DNA from: Tubiluchus corallicola
Taxonomy: Eukaryota > Priapulida > Priapulimorpha > Priapulimorphida > Tubiluchidae
Direction: 5' to 3'
Assembly (NCBI GenBank): GCA_030141605.1
Contig: JAQGDQ010000025.1
Coordinates: 356,907 to 420,906 of the forward strand
DNA: 64,000 nucleotides
The position numbers and the translations under genes were made by a program. This document shows, one piece after another, positions 1 through 21,260 of this stretch (its first letter is position 1; each line of letters starts with the position of its first letter). The notes below the pieces were generated by a model. The model saw only the letters and a program-made list of their open reading frames with translations, did not search any database and was not told the DNA's origin.

Positions 1-545
1 GTAGCTATATGCTTGGGAAAACTAAGAAATTATTTTCAATTGACAGTTTATGGCAAACGACTAGCTTTGACTTAGAATTTGCGCTTACAACTACCATAAC
101 GAAGCCAAGTGAACAGGCAAACGAACAACATGTCCAATCTACCATCTTATTTAGGCGGCCTGTCATGATGGGTTATGGAAATAAGTCTTCCGTAAAATGA
201 GCGTAACCATTAAACAGCCATTTGAAGAGAAGCTAAACTGATATGGGCCGCAATCCCCGCTTTTACTTTGCATACCGTCCCAGGAGGAAGGTGGTAGCTG
301 TGCATATGGTGAAGTTTGTATGAAAAAAGCAAGGCATGTGAAAGTATTATTGTAATAAAACCACACTTTCCTTGGGTGTGCTGCTCTAGTTTGACTAGAA
401 TAATTTAGTACGACATTGTTTTTATTACAATTTTAGACGAAAAATCCAAGTCTAAATAAGAAATTAAACAGAATTGGTCATGTAATAAATTGTTATTTTA
501 TAAATAATTTTGATATTAGAATAATTGAGTCAGATTATACCAGAT

Positions 546-748
546 TAAGTACATTGTACTGTGACCAAAGATGCAGGCCTATATCTTAAGTACATTTTAC
601 TGTGACCAAAGATGCAGGCCGATATCTTAAGTACATTGTACTGTGACCAAAGATGCAGGCCTATATCTTAAGTACATTTTACTGTGACCAAAGGTGCAGG
701 CCGATATCTTAAGTACATTGTACCGTGACCAAAGATGCAGGCCTATCT
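546..748. repeat. 41-bp tandem repeat, five copies, alternating A/B types
   Basis: Five consecutive copies of a 41-bp unit start at 546, 587, 628, 669 and 710; each begins TAAGTACATT and contains CTGTGACCAAAG. Copies 1, 3 and 5 carry GTAC followed by GGCCTAT, while copies 2 and 4 carry TTAC followed by GGCCGAT. The array is therefore built from an 82-bp dimer. Copy 5 is slightly shorter and ends the array. I do not recognise the family. Confidence 0.9.
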
Positions 749-1091
749 TATTTTGAAAGTGTCCTACTGCCGCCTTAAATGTTAAACATCTTTTTTATTA
801 GTCAATTAATTTAGTCACAATATTATAACAACTCATTACAGTTTATGCATAATCTACTAATGATTATGATTAAGTAGCCAATAGATCTTAGTATCTAGAG
901 AAGAAGAAGAAAAATGAAAATGGAAAAAAACAGAGAATAAAAACACTGTAGTAAAAAATCTGTAGAATCGTCTTCCGTTTTTCTGTAAAATTTATAATCT
1001 CTCTAAACATATTAATCATCAAATTGGCTAAATTGTTTACTGTCACTTCAGTACTTATCTACATTTGTTTGCTTGTCTACTCTGTATAATC

Positions 1092-1250
1092 CATTCATTC
1101 ATTCATTCATTCATTCATTCATTCATTCATTCATTCATTCATTCATTCATTCTTTCTTTTTTTCGTTCTTTCATTCATTCATTTATTTACTCATCGTTCG
1201 CTCATTCATTCACTCATTCATTCATTCATTCATTGATTCATTCATTCATG
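1092..1250. repeat. (ATTC)n tetranucleotide array
   Basis: A nearly perfect ATTC array runs from 1,092 to 1,152, followed by an interrupted stretch with TTCT, TTTA and TTCG variants to about 1,250. Open frames across it encode only Ser-Phe-Ile-His repeats and are not genes. Confidence 0.95.
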
Positions 1251-2530
1251 TCTTCAAGATTTCATTATTAAAAGATACGAAAACAAAACGCTATTAAATC
1301 TACTACAGTGTACACGAATTCTGCAGAAAAAACCGTTATGCCCTTGGATTAGCTGCCCAGGCGTCGTTAATCGTTCTATTATTGCCATGATTAGAAAATA
1401 ACGACTGACCATAAAACGTCATTTTGTCATCGCGTGTAAGCGCCACCTGATGTCAAATAAACGAAATCGAATTGTAACCGGCAAATTAGCTAAAAGTCGT
1501 AAGTTAATCGAGAAAGCCTCTAGTCACGCACGCAACGTTCTCTTTCCATTAGCTCTAAATTCCCTAAATCAACAGCATTCTGATTTTAACAGGAGTCTCA
1601 AGGAGCTCCTCATATCCTCCGCTAAATATATGTTTATGAAAGCTGCTACAACATAGTGCGCCGATGTGTATTAACCAGATCATTAAACGAATAATAAAAT
1701 TTACTGCTATTATGCCTCGGTAATGGCCTGCCCATTACATGGTCCCCTGACTACGCGTTTATACCTCCGCGCTTTGAGACGCCCAGCACAAAATGAGGCA
1801 ATTATTTCTAGTGAAACATGTGCAGGATTTTCAAGCGTTTTGTCAAGAGACAGAAGACGGCAGATAATGGCGATAAAACAACCAAGAACATTTCAAAAAT
1901 GTACAAGTAATAAAAGCTTGTTTTTAATGCAATAAACGAGCAATACAACGAGAAATATAAGCCACCGTGTGAAGATTTTCAGCCGAGAAAGTTTCTTTCA
2001 CACTTTGAATGCATTACAACAGACAATGGGATTTTATTTTTGGAAAAAGTGCAATTTCTAGTCTTTTTTATAATGAGGTTCATTGCGTAATTAACCAGAA
2101 TATTTTTTGTTTGTTTCACATAAGCACTTACACTTAATTTGCAACAAAATGAATGATAATTAATTTCGATTGCGGCAATGATTATTATTCACGATCTCTC
2201 GTTAATTTTTAAGAATTTAAAGGGGGACTAATTATCGGGATGACCAAAACGCTTTGGACAAACTAATCGTCAGTATGCATTATAGACTGTTTTTGCCGTC
2301 TATTTATTTATTTGTAAATTGAGCCAATTAATTTTGCTTCGAATTGAGTGTTTTGAGATGAAGCTTGATATTTAATTAACTTGGCTTCTCGAACAGCTAA
2401 CTCTCCAAATTGCTCCCACTCCAATTTGATATCAGCAACGTAAACCTGATAACACGTACAATTGTTATGAATTATTTTACTGGCTTCCCATTTCTATTAT
2501 GAACACTGTATGTGGTCAGGAAAACGTGGT

Positions 2531-2562
2531 CAGGTGTATGTGTCTACACCTACATACACCTG
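2531..2562. repeat. Perfect 11-bp inverted repeat (hairpin)
   Basis: CAGGTGTATGT at 2,531-2,541 is followed, after ten bases, by its exact reverse complement ACATACACCTG at 2,552-2,562. It could form a short cruciform or RNA hairpin. Each arm contains the E-box core CAGGTG/CACCTG, so it could equally be a paired factor site. No function is claimed. Confidence 0.7.
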
Positions 2563-5500
2563 TATGTATTAAATTCCTAGCATAGTTGCGTGTTAATGTC
2601 TTAAAGGTAGTATGCCCTACAGAGCTGTGGGGCTTTAGTATTTATATAATTGTAATTATATGGATCTAATACAGACAGTTGCCATTATTTTTGTAAAATG
2701 TACAAGTGAAACTTTCGAGTCAGTGTTCATACATTTTGTTCTTACAAATATACAATATGCATATTTAGGCCGTGATGTTCAAAAAGGAACAAACTTTTTA
2801 ACAATAGCAAGTACAACTTTAAAATAATGCAGAATGTTAAATTAAAAGTGAATGATATTTGTATTTAATAATCTAATTCAGAGTAAATTTAACTATTAAC
2901 TTTTACAATTAGCTATAAAAACCTGCCATTTTCACTTTATGTTATAATACATCGTTGAGTAAACTAGTATATTTTGAAATTCCGTGAAGAAATTTTATGT
3001 GACAAAAACATGAAATTAACGACTAGATGCTATACATTGGTGAATTTGCATTTCAACAAAAATAAAGTTGTTGTTGTCGACAAAAAATTGCAACCTTTAG
3101 CTGGTATAATAGACCCAAATCAAATAAAAAAATACGTAAAAAGCAATTTCTATGGAGCCAGTACATGGCATATGTGCACTTTGTACACATGATATCTGTA
3201 GTGTGCCACAACGACCCACTCTAGGGCCACTGCTTTGTCATTACATTAATAACCTACCTCTTATTAATGATTTCATTTCACTGCCTATCTTTTTGTTGTT
3301 GGCAACCCTTTCCCTACGTCCACTAATTTATTCATTTTACAACATTGTGCTAATAGAGAGCTAAAGAGACTATTAACTTGGTAAAATCGTGTAAACAAAA
3401 TATAACTACATGTGCCTTAATAATCAGCAGAAAAGCGTTGTGGGAAGATCTATCTACCTTCGATTATAAAATGCACTGCATTTACAGCGGGCGGCTTAAA
3501 AGCCTCATTCTGATGCAGCCACAAGACTTACGATCACATTGGTTTCCGATTGACCGACCAAATTTTCCCTCTTTCCTCCTGATTGTTCGTAATGGCAAAC
3601 CGGTTGTTATAAAGGTCCTGAATTAATGTCACAGTTACGTCGAAAGAATGGTAAAGTACGTTAAATGAGTAACATAGCACGCCGTCGAAGGAAGTACTTT
3701 TTTGCAGTTTTCCAAATATTATGTATTGGCTGTGGAATTTTTGCAGTAAAATGTTTCAATTCATATGATAATAAGAATTTTAGTTTATGTTTTCTTCATT
3801 GTGTTCTCCCTACGCCCTTTGATCGACTCTTACCATTCTCTGCAGACTCAACTTTAGCAAAATTTTCCAGCAATGCAACAAAGCTAGTCCATAGAGAACG
3901 CGCACTTATACAAAACCCGTGTATATTAAAAGCAATAACGAGTAACTTTGTACTTTTATCCATGTAGCAGATCAAACGGAATCGTTCAGCAGTAATTTCG
4001 CATTCGCAAGGTAGAAATAAATCTTTTTTCCGAAGCATTTGCGCTCGTGATGGTTTTGAGCATTTTGTTGTTCGACATTGAGTCGGGGCGCTCCGCAGGG
4101 AGACACCATTACCGATTCGTTATTGTCCGATCGCATTACGGGATAACGCTTAACACAAAGCGTTAAATGATATATGCCCAGGACTTATGAAATTTTAATG
4201 TCCACAAAGTGCGCTCGGGGAATACGTGTCATCTTTATCAGGCTTATCACTGCGAGATAGTTAACTGTTAGCAATTTCGTCTTAACTGCGTCTTGCCTTC
4301 CAGAACCTTTCACGCGAGTATCGATTGAAGTTTATGCAGTGATGATGCGACCTTTGCCAGAAAGGAAGGTAATTAAGAGAGCTGTTAGCGAATGGTTCAC
4401 CTGAAAGTATCTGCGCTGCAGGGTGGATCTTGGCCGGCCGTTCCGAAACCCTTTTATCTGGAAATCCTAACGCCTCGAGCAATATCAATCAGAAATTGAT
4501 TCAATTTCTAAAGCATTCCTCAAGCTTTACTAACATTCTTTAGGAAATTCGTTGATGTAGGAGAAATGTGTCGAGAAGAGAGTTAAACTAAGTGATAACA
4601 CACCTGGCGCACATGAAGCCCTGCATACTGCCAGTAGCCAGATAAAGAGATTAACTTTCAATAGCCTTTCTGTAAGTATTAACTTTCTATAGATTGGCGA
4701 GAGCATTTGCTGTCGGCTTATCGTAATGGCAGTAGACTTTCTATAGACAAGCAGCAACCGAATCGTTTGATGTTTTCAATTTGATCCATTATGTTTGCAT
4801 TGAAGCCATGTGGGCGTGTCCAGAATCATGTTCTGAAGCCATAAGGGGCATGACGTACTGAAGCCCTGACGGCGCACTTGACTGTGCACAAATCACTGAG
4901 ACATGTTAGAAAAAAAGCAATGAAGCCACGAGGGTGTCTCCAAATTGATAATACGCTTCTAATTTACGTTTTATTTTAGTCAAAATAATATTAGCCAAAT
5001 CACAATAATAAAAAGAAAAACATGCCATTAACAAAAAGGATCTATAAGCTACTAAAAATCTAAACTAAAAACCAAATTAACTAAACTATATACATAAAAA
5101 TTTACGTGAAGCATATAAATAGTGAATCCCGAGACTATGACGTGTTGAAAATGGCATATGCGCGTGCCATAGGAATGCGTTATACCGAAATTATAAACGT
5201 AGTCCTACATTTCCAAGTTTGTGGTTGATGTTTCCAAACAACGCGTCAATCTTTATACATAATCATATTTTCTGATATCTCATTAAACTTTGCGTAATTA
5301 ACAATAGTTTTTACGTCACCGAGTTTCTTAGGTGAGTATGCAGGTAGTTTGACCCCACACGAGCTTACACTTACGCCCATACATGGCAGACATTTGAATA
5401 GGCAGGAGGCAAACGCGTGTTTTTCACACAAGCACTTAACAACACCACCCCTCCCATGCAGAGCCAAGTGAATGGACCAATTGTTGGTATCACGTTTACT

Positions 5501-5891
5501 GTACCTTGTGCTGTAAGTTCTGTTACTGGCAAACTTAGTCTTATGTCACAAAGAGCATGAAAACGTTTATAATAAGCCGTTGTCCAATGAAATATTAGAA
5601 TTCAGCTACACAAAATAAACCTAAATAATGTATTAAAATGTAACTACAAAAAACATAAAAAATGAAGTTAAAACGTTGTGCTTTGCAGTTTAAATTGATG
5701 ACACATAATTTGTATCTTCAACTACAATGACAAGGACACTATCTTTGGCCCCTTAATAAACACAAACAACGCAGCTGATCTTGTGTTGCAATGTAATGTA
5801 GTAAAGAATGATAATGTTGTACCGAGAGTTTGTCTTCCCTGCATTTAAGTGAATAAATCAGATTATTAATAGACGAGCTCTTCCTTGTAAA

Positions 5892-6035
5892 ATGAACTCG
5901 ACAAATGCCTCTGATGCTACTCCTGGTCCTGAAGATGATGGCGATGACGGTGACGATCGTGATGATGAGGAAGAGGAGCCGGACAGTGACAGTAAGAATG
6001 ACAATGAGGACGACGATGTTGATAACTTTTTTTAA
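5892..6035 (+). CDS. Small acidic open reading frame (hypothetical, 47 aa)
   Basis: An ATG at 5,892 opens a 47-codon frame that starts MNSTNASDATPGPEDD and ends in EDDDVDNFF. About half of the residues are Asp or Glu. The codons vary (GAT, GAC, GAA and GAG), so it is not a pure trinucleotide run, and the frame stays open about 36 bases upstream of the ATG. It could be the last exon of an acidic nuclear protein, a small peptide, or a chance frame in DNA rich in GAT repeats, which are common in this window. I found no splice partner, so a real gene is uncertain. Confidence 0.25.
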   Translation: MNSTNASDATPGPEDDGDDGDDRDDEEEEPDSDSKNDNEDDDVDNFF

Positions 6036-6149
6036 ACTTATTATTTATTCAACCCACGTCTCAATTTCAAAATATTATACGTAATTGCATTTGTGGTTTA
6101 CATACACAGTTACACACATGTGTGCTGGGAGACCAATACATGGCAAAAT

Positions 6150-6230
6150 GGGATAATGGTGATAGTAGTGGTGGTGATGGTGATGATTACGACAACAACA
6201 ACGACGATGATGATCAACGATAATGACAGT
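6150..6230. repeat. Degenerate GAT/GGT/AAC trinucleotide tract
   Basis: The tract is an imperfect mix of GGTGAT, GACAAC and GATGAT units. Open frames here code for homopolymer-like Thr, Val or Met runs and are artefacts of the repeat. Confidence 0.7.
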
Positions 6231-6289
6231 GGTGATCACGTCTCACTTTCAATTAATTTGTTTTTAGTTTTCATAGGAACAATGATTAC

Positions 6290-6520
6290 ACCCAGTAATC
6301 GCAAAAGAGGATCACGAGGGATGAATCACACGGCTGAGCGGCGCTGCATTCTCCCCCTCTCCATGAGCGGACTTGAGTCGCGCCACTCCCCCACTAGTCG
6401 CCCACCTGAGCGGAAAATCGCCGGCAGACGGACGGCATCAGAGGCAAATCACGCAGAAAAACAAATGGTTAAAATAAACGCGGGCTTTTGTCAAGGTACA
6501 AGTGTTTGTATAGGTCATTA
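6290..6520. promoter_or_regulatory. GC-richer island upstream of HMX (candidate enhancer)
   Basis: About 230 bp are clearly GC-richer than their surroundings and end in two GGTCATTA boxes (about 6,512-6,533), the second continuing into ATCGCC. ATTA is the core of homeodomain sites. The island lies 2.3 kb upstream of the HMX start codon. Its composition and position suggest a cis-regulatory element; nothing in the sequence proves it. Confidence 0.25.
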
Positions 6521-7099
6521 GACAGGTCATTAATCGCCAAATTTAATGAGCTTCCTCTTCTATTCATGCTTTAATCACGGCTTTACCGAGAATACTGATA
6601 ATTATTGCATCGATTTAGCAGGTAAGAAAGCAACACACAAAGTGTGCACGCATAAAGAGCCGCGTATTGATTTTTAGATTTTGGCAACGCAGTCTCAGCA
6701 CGCTATTTAACAAGATTAATTAAATCATACCAGGGCATCATTGCTGTTATAACAGGAACAAAAGTTGATGCAGTACAGCACTGTTTCTGCTGTTGTTGGT
6801 ACGTGTCATCGTAGGTTGGTGACTATTTTATGTGTTGGTACTGTCGCCATCATCATCTGCCGTTTTTAGCTTTTTTATGACACTTGTTGCACTGTCCTAA
6901 TTGTCATTAGCGCAATTATTTTTTCATCCTCATTAACTTTATCATGAACATCATTATCAAAGACAAAAGCAAAGACAAGATATATTTACCATCGCTTCTT
7001 TACAGACAACATTATCATTAACGGTTTATTAGCGACTTACAACAATTCAGGTAAGGACGCAACACACAAATAGCGAATAACATGTAGGGTACATGCCAT

Positions 7100-7176
7100 G
7101 ACTTTGGCAGCCGCTAGTCTTGAACTCAAGACTGGGTGGTTGCAGTCCGAAATCTAGACCACTCTGCCACCCAACG
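7100..7176 (-). repeat. tRNA-like sequence (SINE head or tRNA pseudogene)
   Basis: On the minus strand the sequence has an A-box-like TGGCAGAGTGG followed by TCTAG, and a B-box-like GAGTTCAAGACT about 40 bases later, both in tRNA spacing. The GAGTGGTCTAG segment recurs at 52,691-52,772. I cannot fold a clean cloverleaf, so a SINE head derived from a Ser/Leu-type tRNA, or a decayed tRNA, is more likely than a working gene. Confidence 0.35.
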
Positions 7177-7189
7177 CAGGAAATCATTA

Positions 7190-7320
7190 ATGATCGTCGT
7201 CGTTATCATTTTCATTGTCATTGTTATTGCCTTTGTGACCATCATAACGATCCTTGTCATCACCACCATCATCATCATCATCTCATTAACGATTAGGATC
7301 ATTACCAAATTCACCACTGG
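7190..7320. repeat. Degenerate ATC/GTC trinucleotide tract
   Basis: A run of imperfect CATCAT, GTCGTT and ATTGTC units. Frames on both strands encode only Ile/Val or Met runs and are not genes. Confidence 0.7.
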
Positions 7321-8199
7321 CATATTATCGTCGTCGATGTTGTGTTAATCATTGACGTTTTTTACTATGAGTTAATACGAAATTAATTAAAATGAGTAAA
7401 AAAATATGTTTTTGTATCAAGTTCTCTTGGAGGAGAAAAATGATTGTGAGCAAAAAATTCTGATTAGAAAGAAATTTTGGTCAACATCTTATTCATGTTG
7501 CAATGTTTCCGCAAATTACATTTCATTTATCCAAAATTTTGATATAAAAAAAGAGAACCAACATTTCCAATTCTCATTACTAGTATTCTAAATATTAATT
7601 AAATCTCATGACTGGTCAATCTTTAAAAATTATCGATGTACGGAAATACATACAGGAAGGATATGAATACAATTTCTAGTGCTGTTTCTGTTGTTGCATT
7701 TTAAGATAGCTTGGAAGCTTTAAATACAAATAACTTACTTAATTCTTAACTTAAAATAATTCTCAGCATTATTTTTCTGGGTTTAAATTATTAATTTCCT
7801 TTGTCATAACTTTTGAACGCACTTACGATTTAAAATAAATTGCGATTTACTACAATAGTTGACAATTAAATATGCGAGCTCACAATAAATTATTTAACAC
7901 AAGAAATCAGATGTGTAAAATGCTTGTTAAGACTAAAACCCGGTTTACGTTTGTAATGTACTCATCTGCGATAGCATTAAAGCGAAAAGAATATTGTAAT
8001 TGCATAAGCATCTAGTATTAGTAATTTGTGCTCTTGAACAATCAATTGCTACATGGATTTTTTTTGTTTGTAAAGCAAGTAACTTTTATGTATTTTTTCT
8101 TTCTTATTTAACCTTATATTTCTAAACTGATGTTGCCTACTCGTCTTGCTTATATAAAATTATCGTCTGCGCATGGAAAAGATTGATTTGTAAATATTT

Positions 8200-8302
8200 A
8201 CTTAGTTACTTCCTTGTTTGCTTGCTTACTTACTTACTTAATTACTCACTTGCTTGCTTACTTACTTGCTTACTTACCTATTTACTTATATACTCACTTA
8301 CT
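8200..8302. repeat. (TTAC/TTGC)n tetranucleotide array
   Basis: An imperfect CTTA/CTTG array of about 100 bp lies shortly before the HMX promoter region. It is one of three tetranucleotide arrays in the first 13 kb, all pyrimidine-rich on the plus strand. Confidence 0.85.
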
Positions 8303-8429
8303 CGAATTAATACGTTAAAAATGCATTAAGATAATTTGCTTCTGTCATTAAAAACCCTGGAAATGTTTGTCGTCTTTGAACGGAAGCAGTTTCTCTTCTC
8401 TAATTTGATTTTTATTCTTTCTCAATTAT

Positions 8430-8782
8430 CTGCGCGTTAGCTTTGCTCGCTGTCCGCTGACGTTATAGCACGTGCTCGTCTGATTGGCTCACCTTGTATG
8501 CTGATAATGAGCTGGGCGGAGCTTGCTCTCGTGAAGTTCTTCGATGTAAAACGACTGGCCAATAACAATCAGCGAAAAGATAACGCTGTTTATACCACCT
8601 AACCATCCTCGATAATTTAACATAAACGCTCCTGGCGCCGAACCAGCATGAACTGTCAGATTTCGGACAAAACCGGACAGTGAAAATCCGATGCAGTATC
8701 TTTAAAAACTGAACGATTTAACGCGTTAGAATGGTATGAACATTTCAAACCTTTCAGAGTAATTCAGTACTAACGTGACAAA
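8430..8782 (+). promoter_or_regulatory. Putative HMX promoter and 5' UTR
   Basis: The 350 bp before the HMX start codon are less AT-rich than the flanks. They contain an inverted CCAAT box (ATTGG at 8,483-8,487), a GC box (GGGCGG at 8,514-8,519), a forward CCAAT box (8,559-8,563) and a TATA-like GTTTATA near 8,588. The start codon context is GACAAAATGA. The transcription start cannot be placed from sequence alone. Confidence 0.45.
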
Positions 8783-17871
<9,089 letters not shown>

Positions 17872-19140
17872 AAAATCGTTAATAATATTATAAGAATAGA
17901 AACATAATATATCTGTAATTTTATAACCCCTGCAATAACTTCTGCCCATTTCGAATTTAATTGAGAGAAATCTTCTGAAGAATCTGTCAATACAAAAGTT
18001 GTGAAACAAAGTATTTTGCTTTTATCTCTATAATAAGACGTAAACCTCATTACTGTCGTTAGTGCTCGGACTACAAGCTTACTGATTTTGTTTGATTTCT
18101 TTTTGGTTATGACCTTGATAGTAAAATGGGCCCATCACACTCTTAATTTCCTTGGTTAAACTCAACATTTGACTCGAGATGACGTTTCCTATCATTCAGT
18201 AACCTTTTTTTGCTGTGACTTGACAATTGGACCCTTATCGATGCAGAATTATATCTGAGCTAGCTTAGATTTTAAGAGTTTAAGAGATCTCACATTTAGA
18301 CATCAAATTGGTTGTTATTCTAGTTGTAAAACTATGTTTTAGATTTCACGTAAGTGTAAAGTGTTTGTAAATTATTTATTGTGCTTTTCCTTGGATTAGG
18401 TAGCTGTTGTGACAAATTATTGTAAGGTTTGCAAAATGGATTGCAGTGGTGTTCACGTATGAATGACTGCACGACACAAATAATACTAATTCTTGTTTCC
18501 AGATGATTCCGTGAAGATAAGGCTGTTATACTGGTAAGTTGTTCGTATAGTCAAGATCCAATAAAAATGTTTAAACATAAGTAATGTTGCCAAGTGAAAA
18601 CAAGTACAAATTGTACAATCTGGCAGAGTTATATTCATTGATTGTATTTAATATTTTTTCTTATACCGTTGTACTACTTCTTATTGTTCCTAAGCCTTTT
18701 ACTTTTTCTAGCTATATCTTTCATTAGAGGTGGTTTACTAAGTTATGCCGCTTTAAAAAATTGAGAATAATGCCTGTACAAAAAGTACTGTGTGCAAGGT
18801 TATTTTTTGTCATTCTTCATAAATTAAAATGTTATTTAGTATGCCTGACGAATTTTTGTATACTATAATTCTTTAATAATGCTCATCGCAATTTGATTTT
18901 CGGCAATTTGCTTTATAAAGCTGTTATTTAATAATCCAGTATAACATTTTGCTCCACATTTCTTGGTCAGCTTCGCTACAATAAGCTAAATGAAAGCATT
19001 TTCTGTGAATGTTTTTTGTGCTGTCTATTGTTACTAGTGTAAATAAGTGTGTAAATACTGAGTTTTAATTTTACGTTGTGATAGCTCTTAAATAATTGTA
19101 TTATACATAATATTAATTATTGTAATAATAAAGCTTAGAT
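17872..19140 (+). other. HMX: Probable HMX 3' UTR with poly(A) signals
   Basis: AT-rich sequence without coding potential follows the stop codon. AATAAA hexamers occur at 18,560-18,565 and 19,127-19,132, either of which could direct polyadenylation. The true 3' end cannot be told from sequence. Confidence 0.5.
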
Positions 19141-20990
19141 AATATGATATAATTCTACTTTATCATAATGTCTATTAGATTTCTTGTCATGAATATTACC
19201 TACACGACATATGTAGAACGACTGAAGGTACATAAGCCTAAAATCGGTACAACGCAACAAATTATTACTATTACCAGCTGTACTAAACTCCGTTTGTTCA
19301 AACGGGAATCTTTCTCTTAATCTGCAGCAGAAGATCAGCTCAAGGGTAGAAATGGGCATAGCAAATACGTTGCTCATTTTATTTATAAATACAATGCCTC
19401 CTTTGAAATGCAAACCAGAATTCAGAAGGTGAAAACGAACAACATAACCCATGCTATTGTTTATAAGCCGTAAGTGTGATACAAATACATTTTTTGTTAT
19501 AAATATTTAATTCAAAAACATAATATACAATTAATAATAACACAGTTACACAGATACAGAAATATGCTTACATACAAAGCACAAAATTTTTACCTAGCCC
19601 TCCGTTTGCAGGGCCGTACAAAACTGTACTTAACATACAAAACAGGGGTTAGTACTATGTTATAATTACAATGTTACAAAGTTTATTGATAACTCGGATT
19701 TATTAACTCGGGTATATTCGTAACTGTTTCTAATCTATATATTCTAGTTTCAGAAGGGAATCACGACGACTTAGTCGTTTACTAAACAGCAGAGTTCTGA
19801 CTTCGCTGATCTGATATTAAATTAATTCATTTTCAACATAAATTATATAAGAATTTATTTTCCACTATAAAAATACAATAAATTCACACAAAATACATTT
19901 CACATTAAATCTGTTCTAAGGTTTACTGGAGGCATGAACGACTTTGCATAACCCGAGTTAGCAAAATTGACTATAGCTAAATATTTACAGTGTCATTCGA
20001 AAATTTAAAACGGATCTAAATATTTTTTTTAAAATTTAAAATACAGAGCGTGATTCTGTAAATGCTTACCGTTTATTGCAAAATACTATAGTAACCAATG
20101 TAGTAATCATCCATTTACACATTGGCCTCAGTTTAGTTTGAAGCTTCAAGTTATCAATCAGGAAAAGTCACCAACGTGTAGGGCTTATATGGAAAAAAAT
20201 GCTTACAAATAAACCATGATCACTGAATACCTTTGTTTATAATTTATGGCCCTATAACAGTTTTCTTTGTTACGTCCTTGCAAAGTATTGCATGATTAGT
20301 TCCGATGCATCACTGAAGCAGTTGCACAGAAATTTGTTAAAAGCAGCAATCCTGAGCAGGAAGGTGTAATTGTAGGCTGGTTTGAGTATCAAAGTTGAGA
20401 GATGAACGTTGAAATTGGTTTAAAAATGATTTTAAAAAATCCTACAGTTTTTACTTTCGTTATCGGTGAATTATATGGAAGTTTTTGTTTGTTCTACGAT
20501 TTAGAACGCTTCTTCAGACTAGTAGCTTTAAAATTAAAACACTATAATACTATTTGGTATTGCAAAAAGGTTAAACTGCAAAATTTAAAATTATGCATAT
20601 TATAGAGTTAAGAAGCACAAACAACACATTTTAATAAAATAAATTAAGACCAAGTGCGACTTTTGCAATACACAACATCTTAATGTACTTGAAGAATGTT
20701 GTTTGTTTAATTTACATACCATATAAATTATTGACATTTTTTGTCTACTTTATATTAATTAAAATGCAAAATATCCAAATTTAAACTCAAATATGGTTTA
20801 TTTCCGTGCGAAGACGTATAAACGATTACTAAGAATTAACTAGTTAAATAAATATGAGAAAGGATAGTTTAACTGTGTACTTTACTTGAAGTTACAATGT
20901 CTATTTATTATGAATGTGAAAAGAGAACTGTTGCTACTTTCTTTTTTTATCTGTCATTGTTTTGAGAAGTTTATTTTAACCAAAAAACGA
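19141..20990. other. AT-rich intergenic stretch
   Basis: I see no exon, RNA gene or clear repeat family here. A 105-codon minus-strand frame (19,135-19,452) has no recognisable domain and is probably chance or an old transposon fragment. Confidence 0.5.
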
Positions 20991-20998
20991 ATTTAAAA

Positions 20999-21260
20999 CT
21001 TTTTGTTTATGGCTGGCCGTATGGAGTGGCCAAGACCGGAGGAAATGCTGCTCTCGGTCCGCCCCTAATTGGATAGGCGCGCGCGCGGCACGCAACCGCC
21101 CTATTTGCTAGTCAGCGGCCATCGCGGAGTTGAAAGCACTTACGCGACAAATTACTGCGACACTTTGAGCAAACAGGCGATGGCTGCGCATGTTAAGCGA
21201 TTTAGAAAGACAGCCGTAAAATATGTGAGTTTGTCGACAGTCTGAAAGCAAAGCGATATT
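20999..21260 (+). promoter_or_regulatory. CpG-rich island, putative TOPAZ1 promoter and 5' exon
   Basis: About 260 bp are GC- and CpG-rich in AT-rich surroundings, with an inverted CCAAT box (ATTGG, 21,068-21,072), a GCGCGCGCGC run just after it, and an ATG at 21,180 in good context (GGCGATGGC). That ATG starts a short frame MAAHVKRFRKTAVKY, which runs into a good splice donor (TAT|GTGAGT, exon edge 21,224). Splicing to the acceptor at 25,414 would close the frame after two codons, making it a short upstream ORF in a 5' UTR. The plus-strand gene starting at 25,436 is the nearest candidate owner. The link is inferred from order and splice sites only. Confidence 0.4.

Larger units (their letters stand above)
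1..8430. other. Gene-poor region upstream of HMX
   Basis: I see no convincing protein-coding exon here apart from one short acidic reading frame at 5,892-6,035 (separate entry). The region holds a 41-bp tandem repeat (546-748), tetranucleotide arrays (1,092-1,250 and 8,200-8,302), GAT/GAC-rich tracts (about 6,150-6,230 and 7,190-7,320), a tRNA-like sequence (7,100-7,176) and several GC-richer islands inside AT-rich DNA (about 1,330-1,560, 4,080-4,480 and 6,290-6,520). Given the developmental gene downstream, the islands could be enhancers, but that is inference. Confidence 0.6.

Noticed and set aside
1065-1297. Overlapping frames coding for Ser-Phe-Ile-His repeats
   Set aside because: They are translations of the (ATTC)n array; the same holds for frames at 12,602-12,860.
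4614-4945. Spaced copies of TGAAGCC
   Set aside because: The copies are irregularly spaced and diverged; I could not establish a repeat unit.
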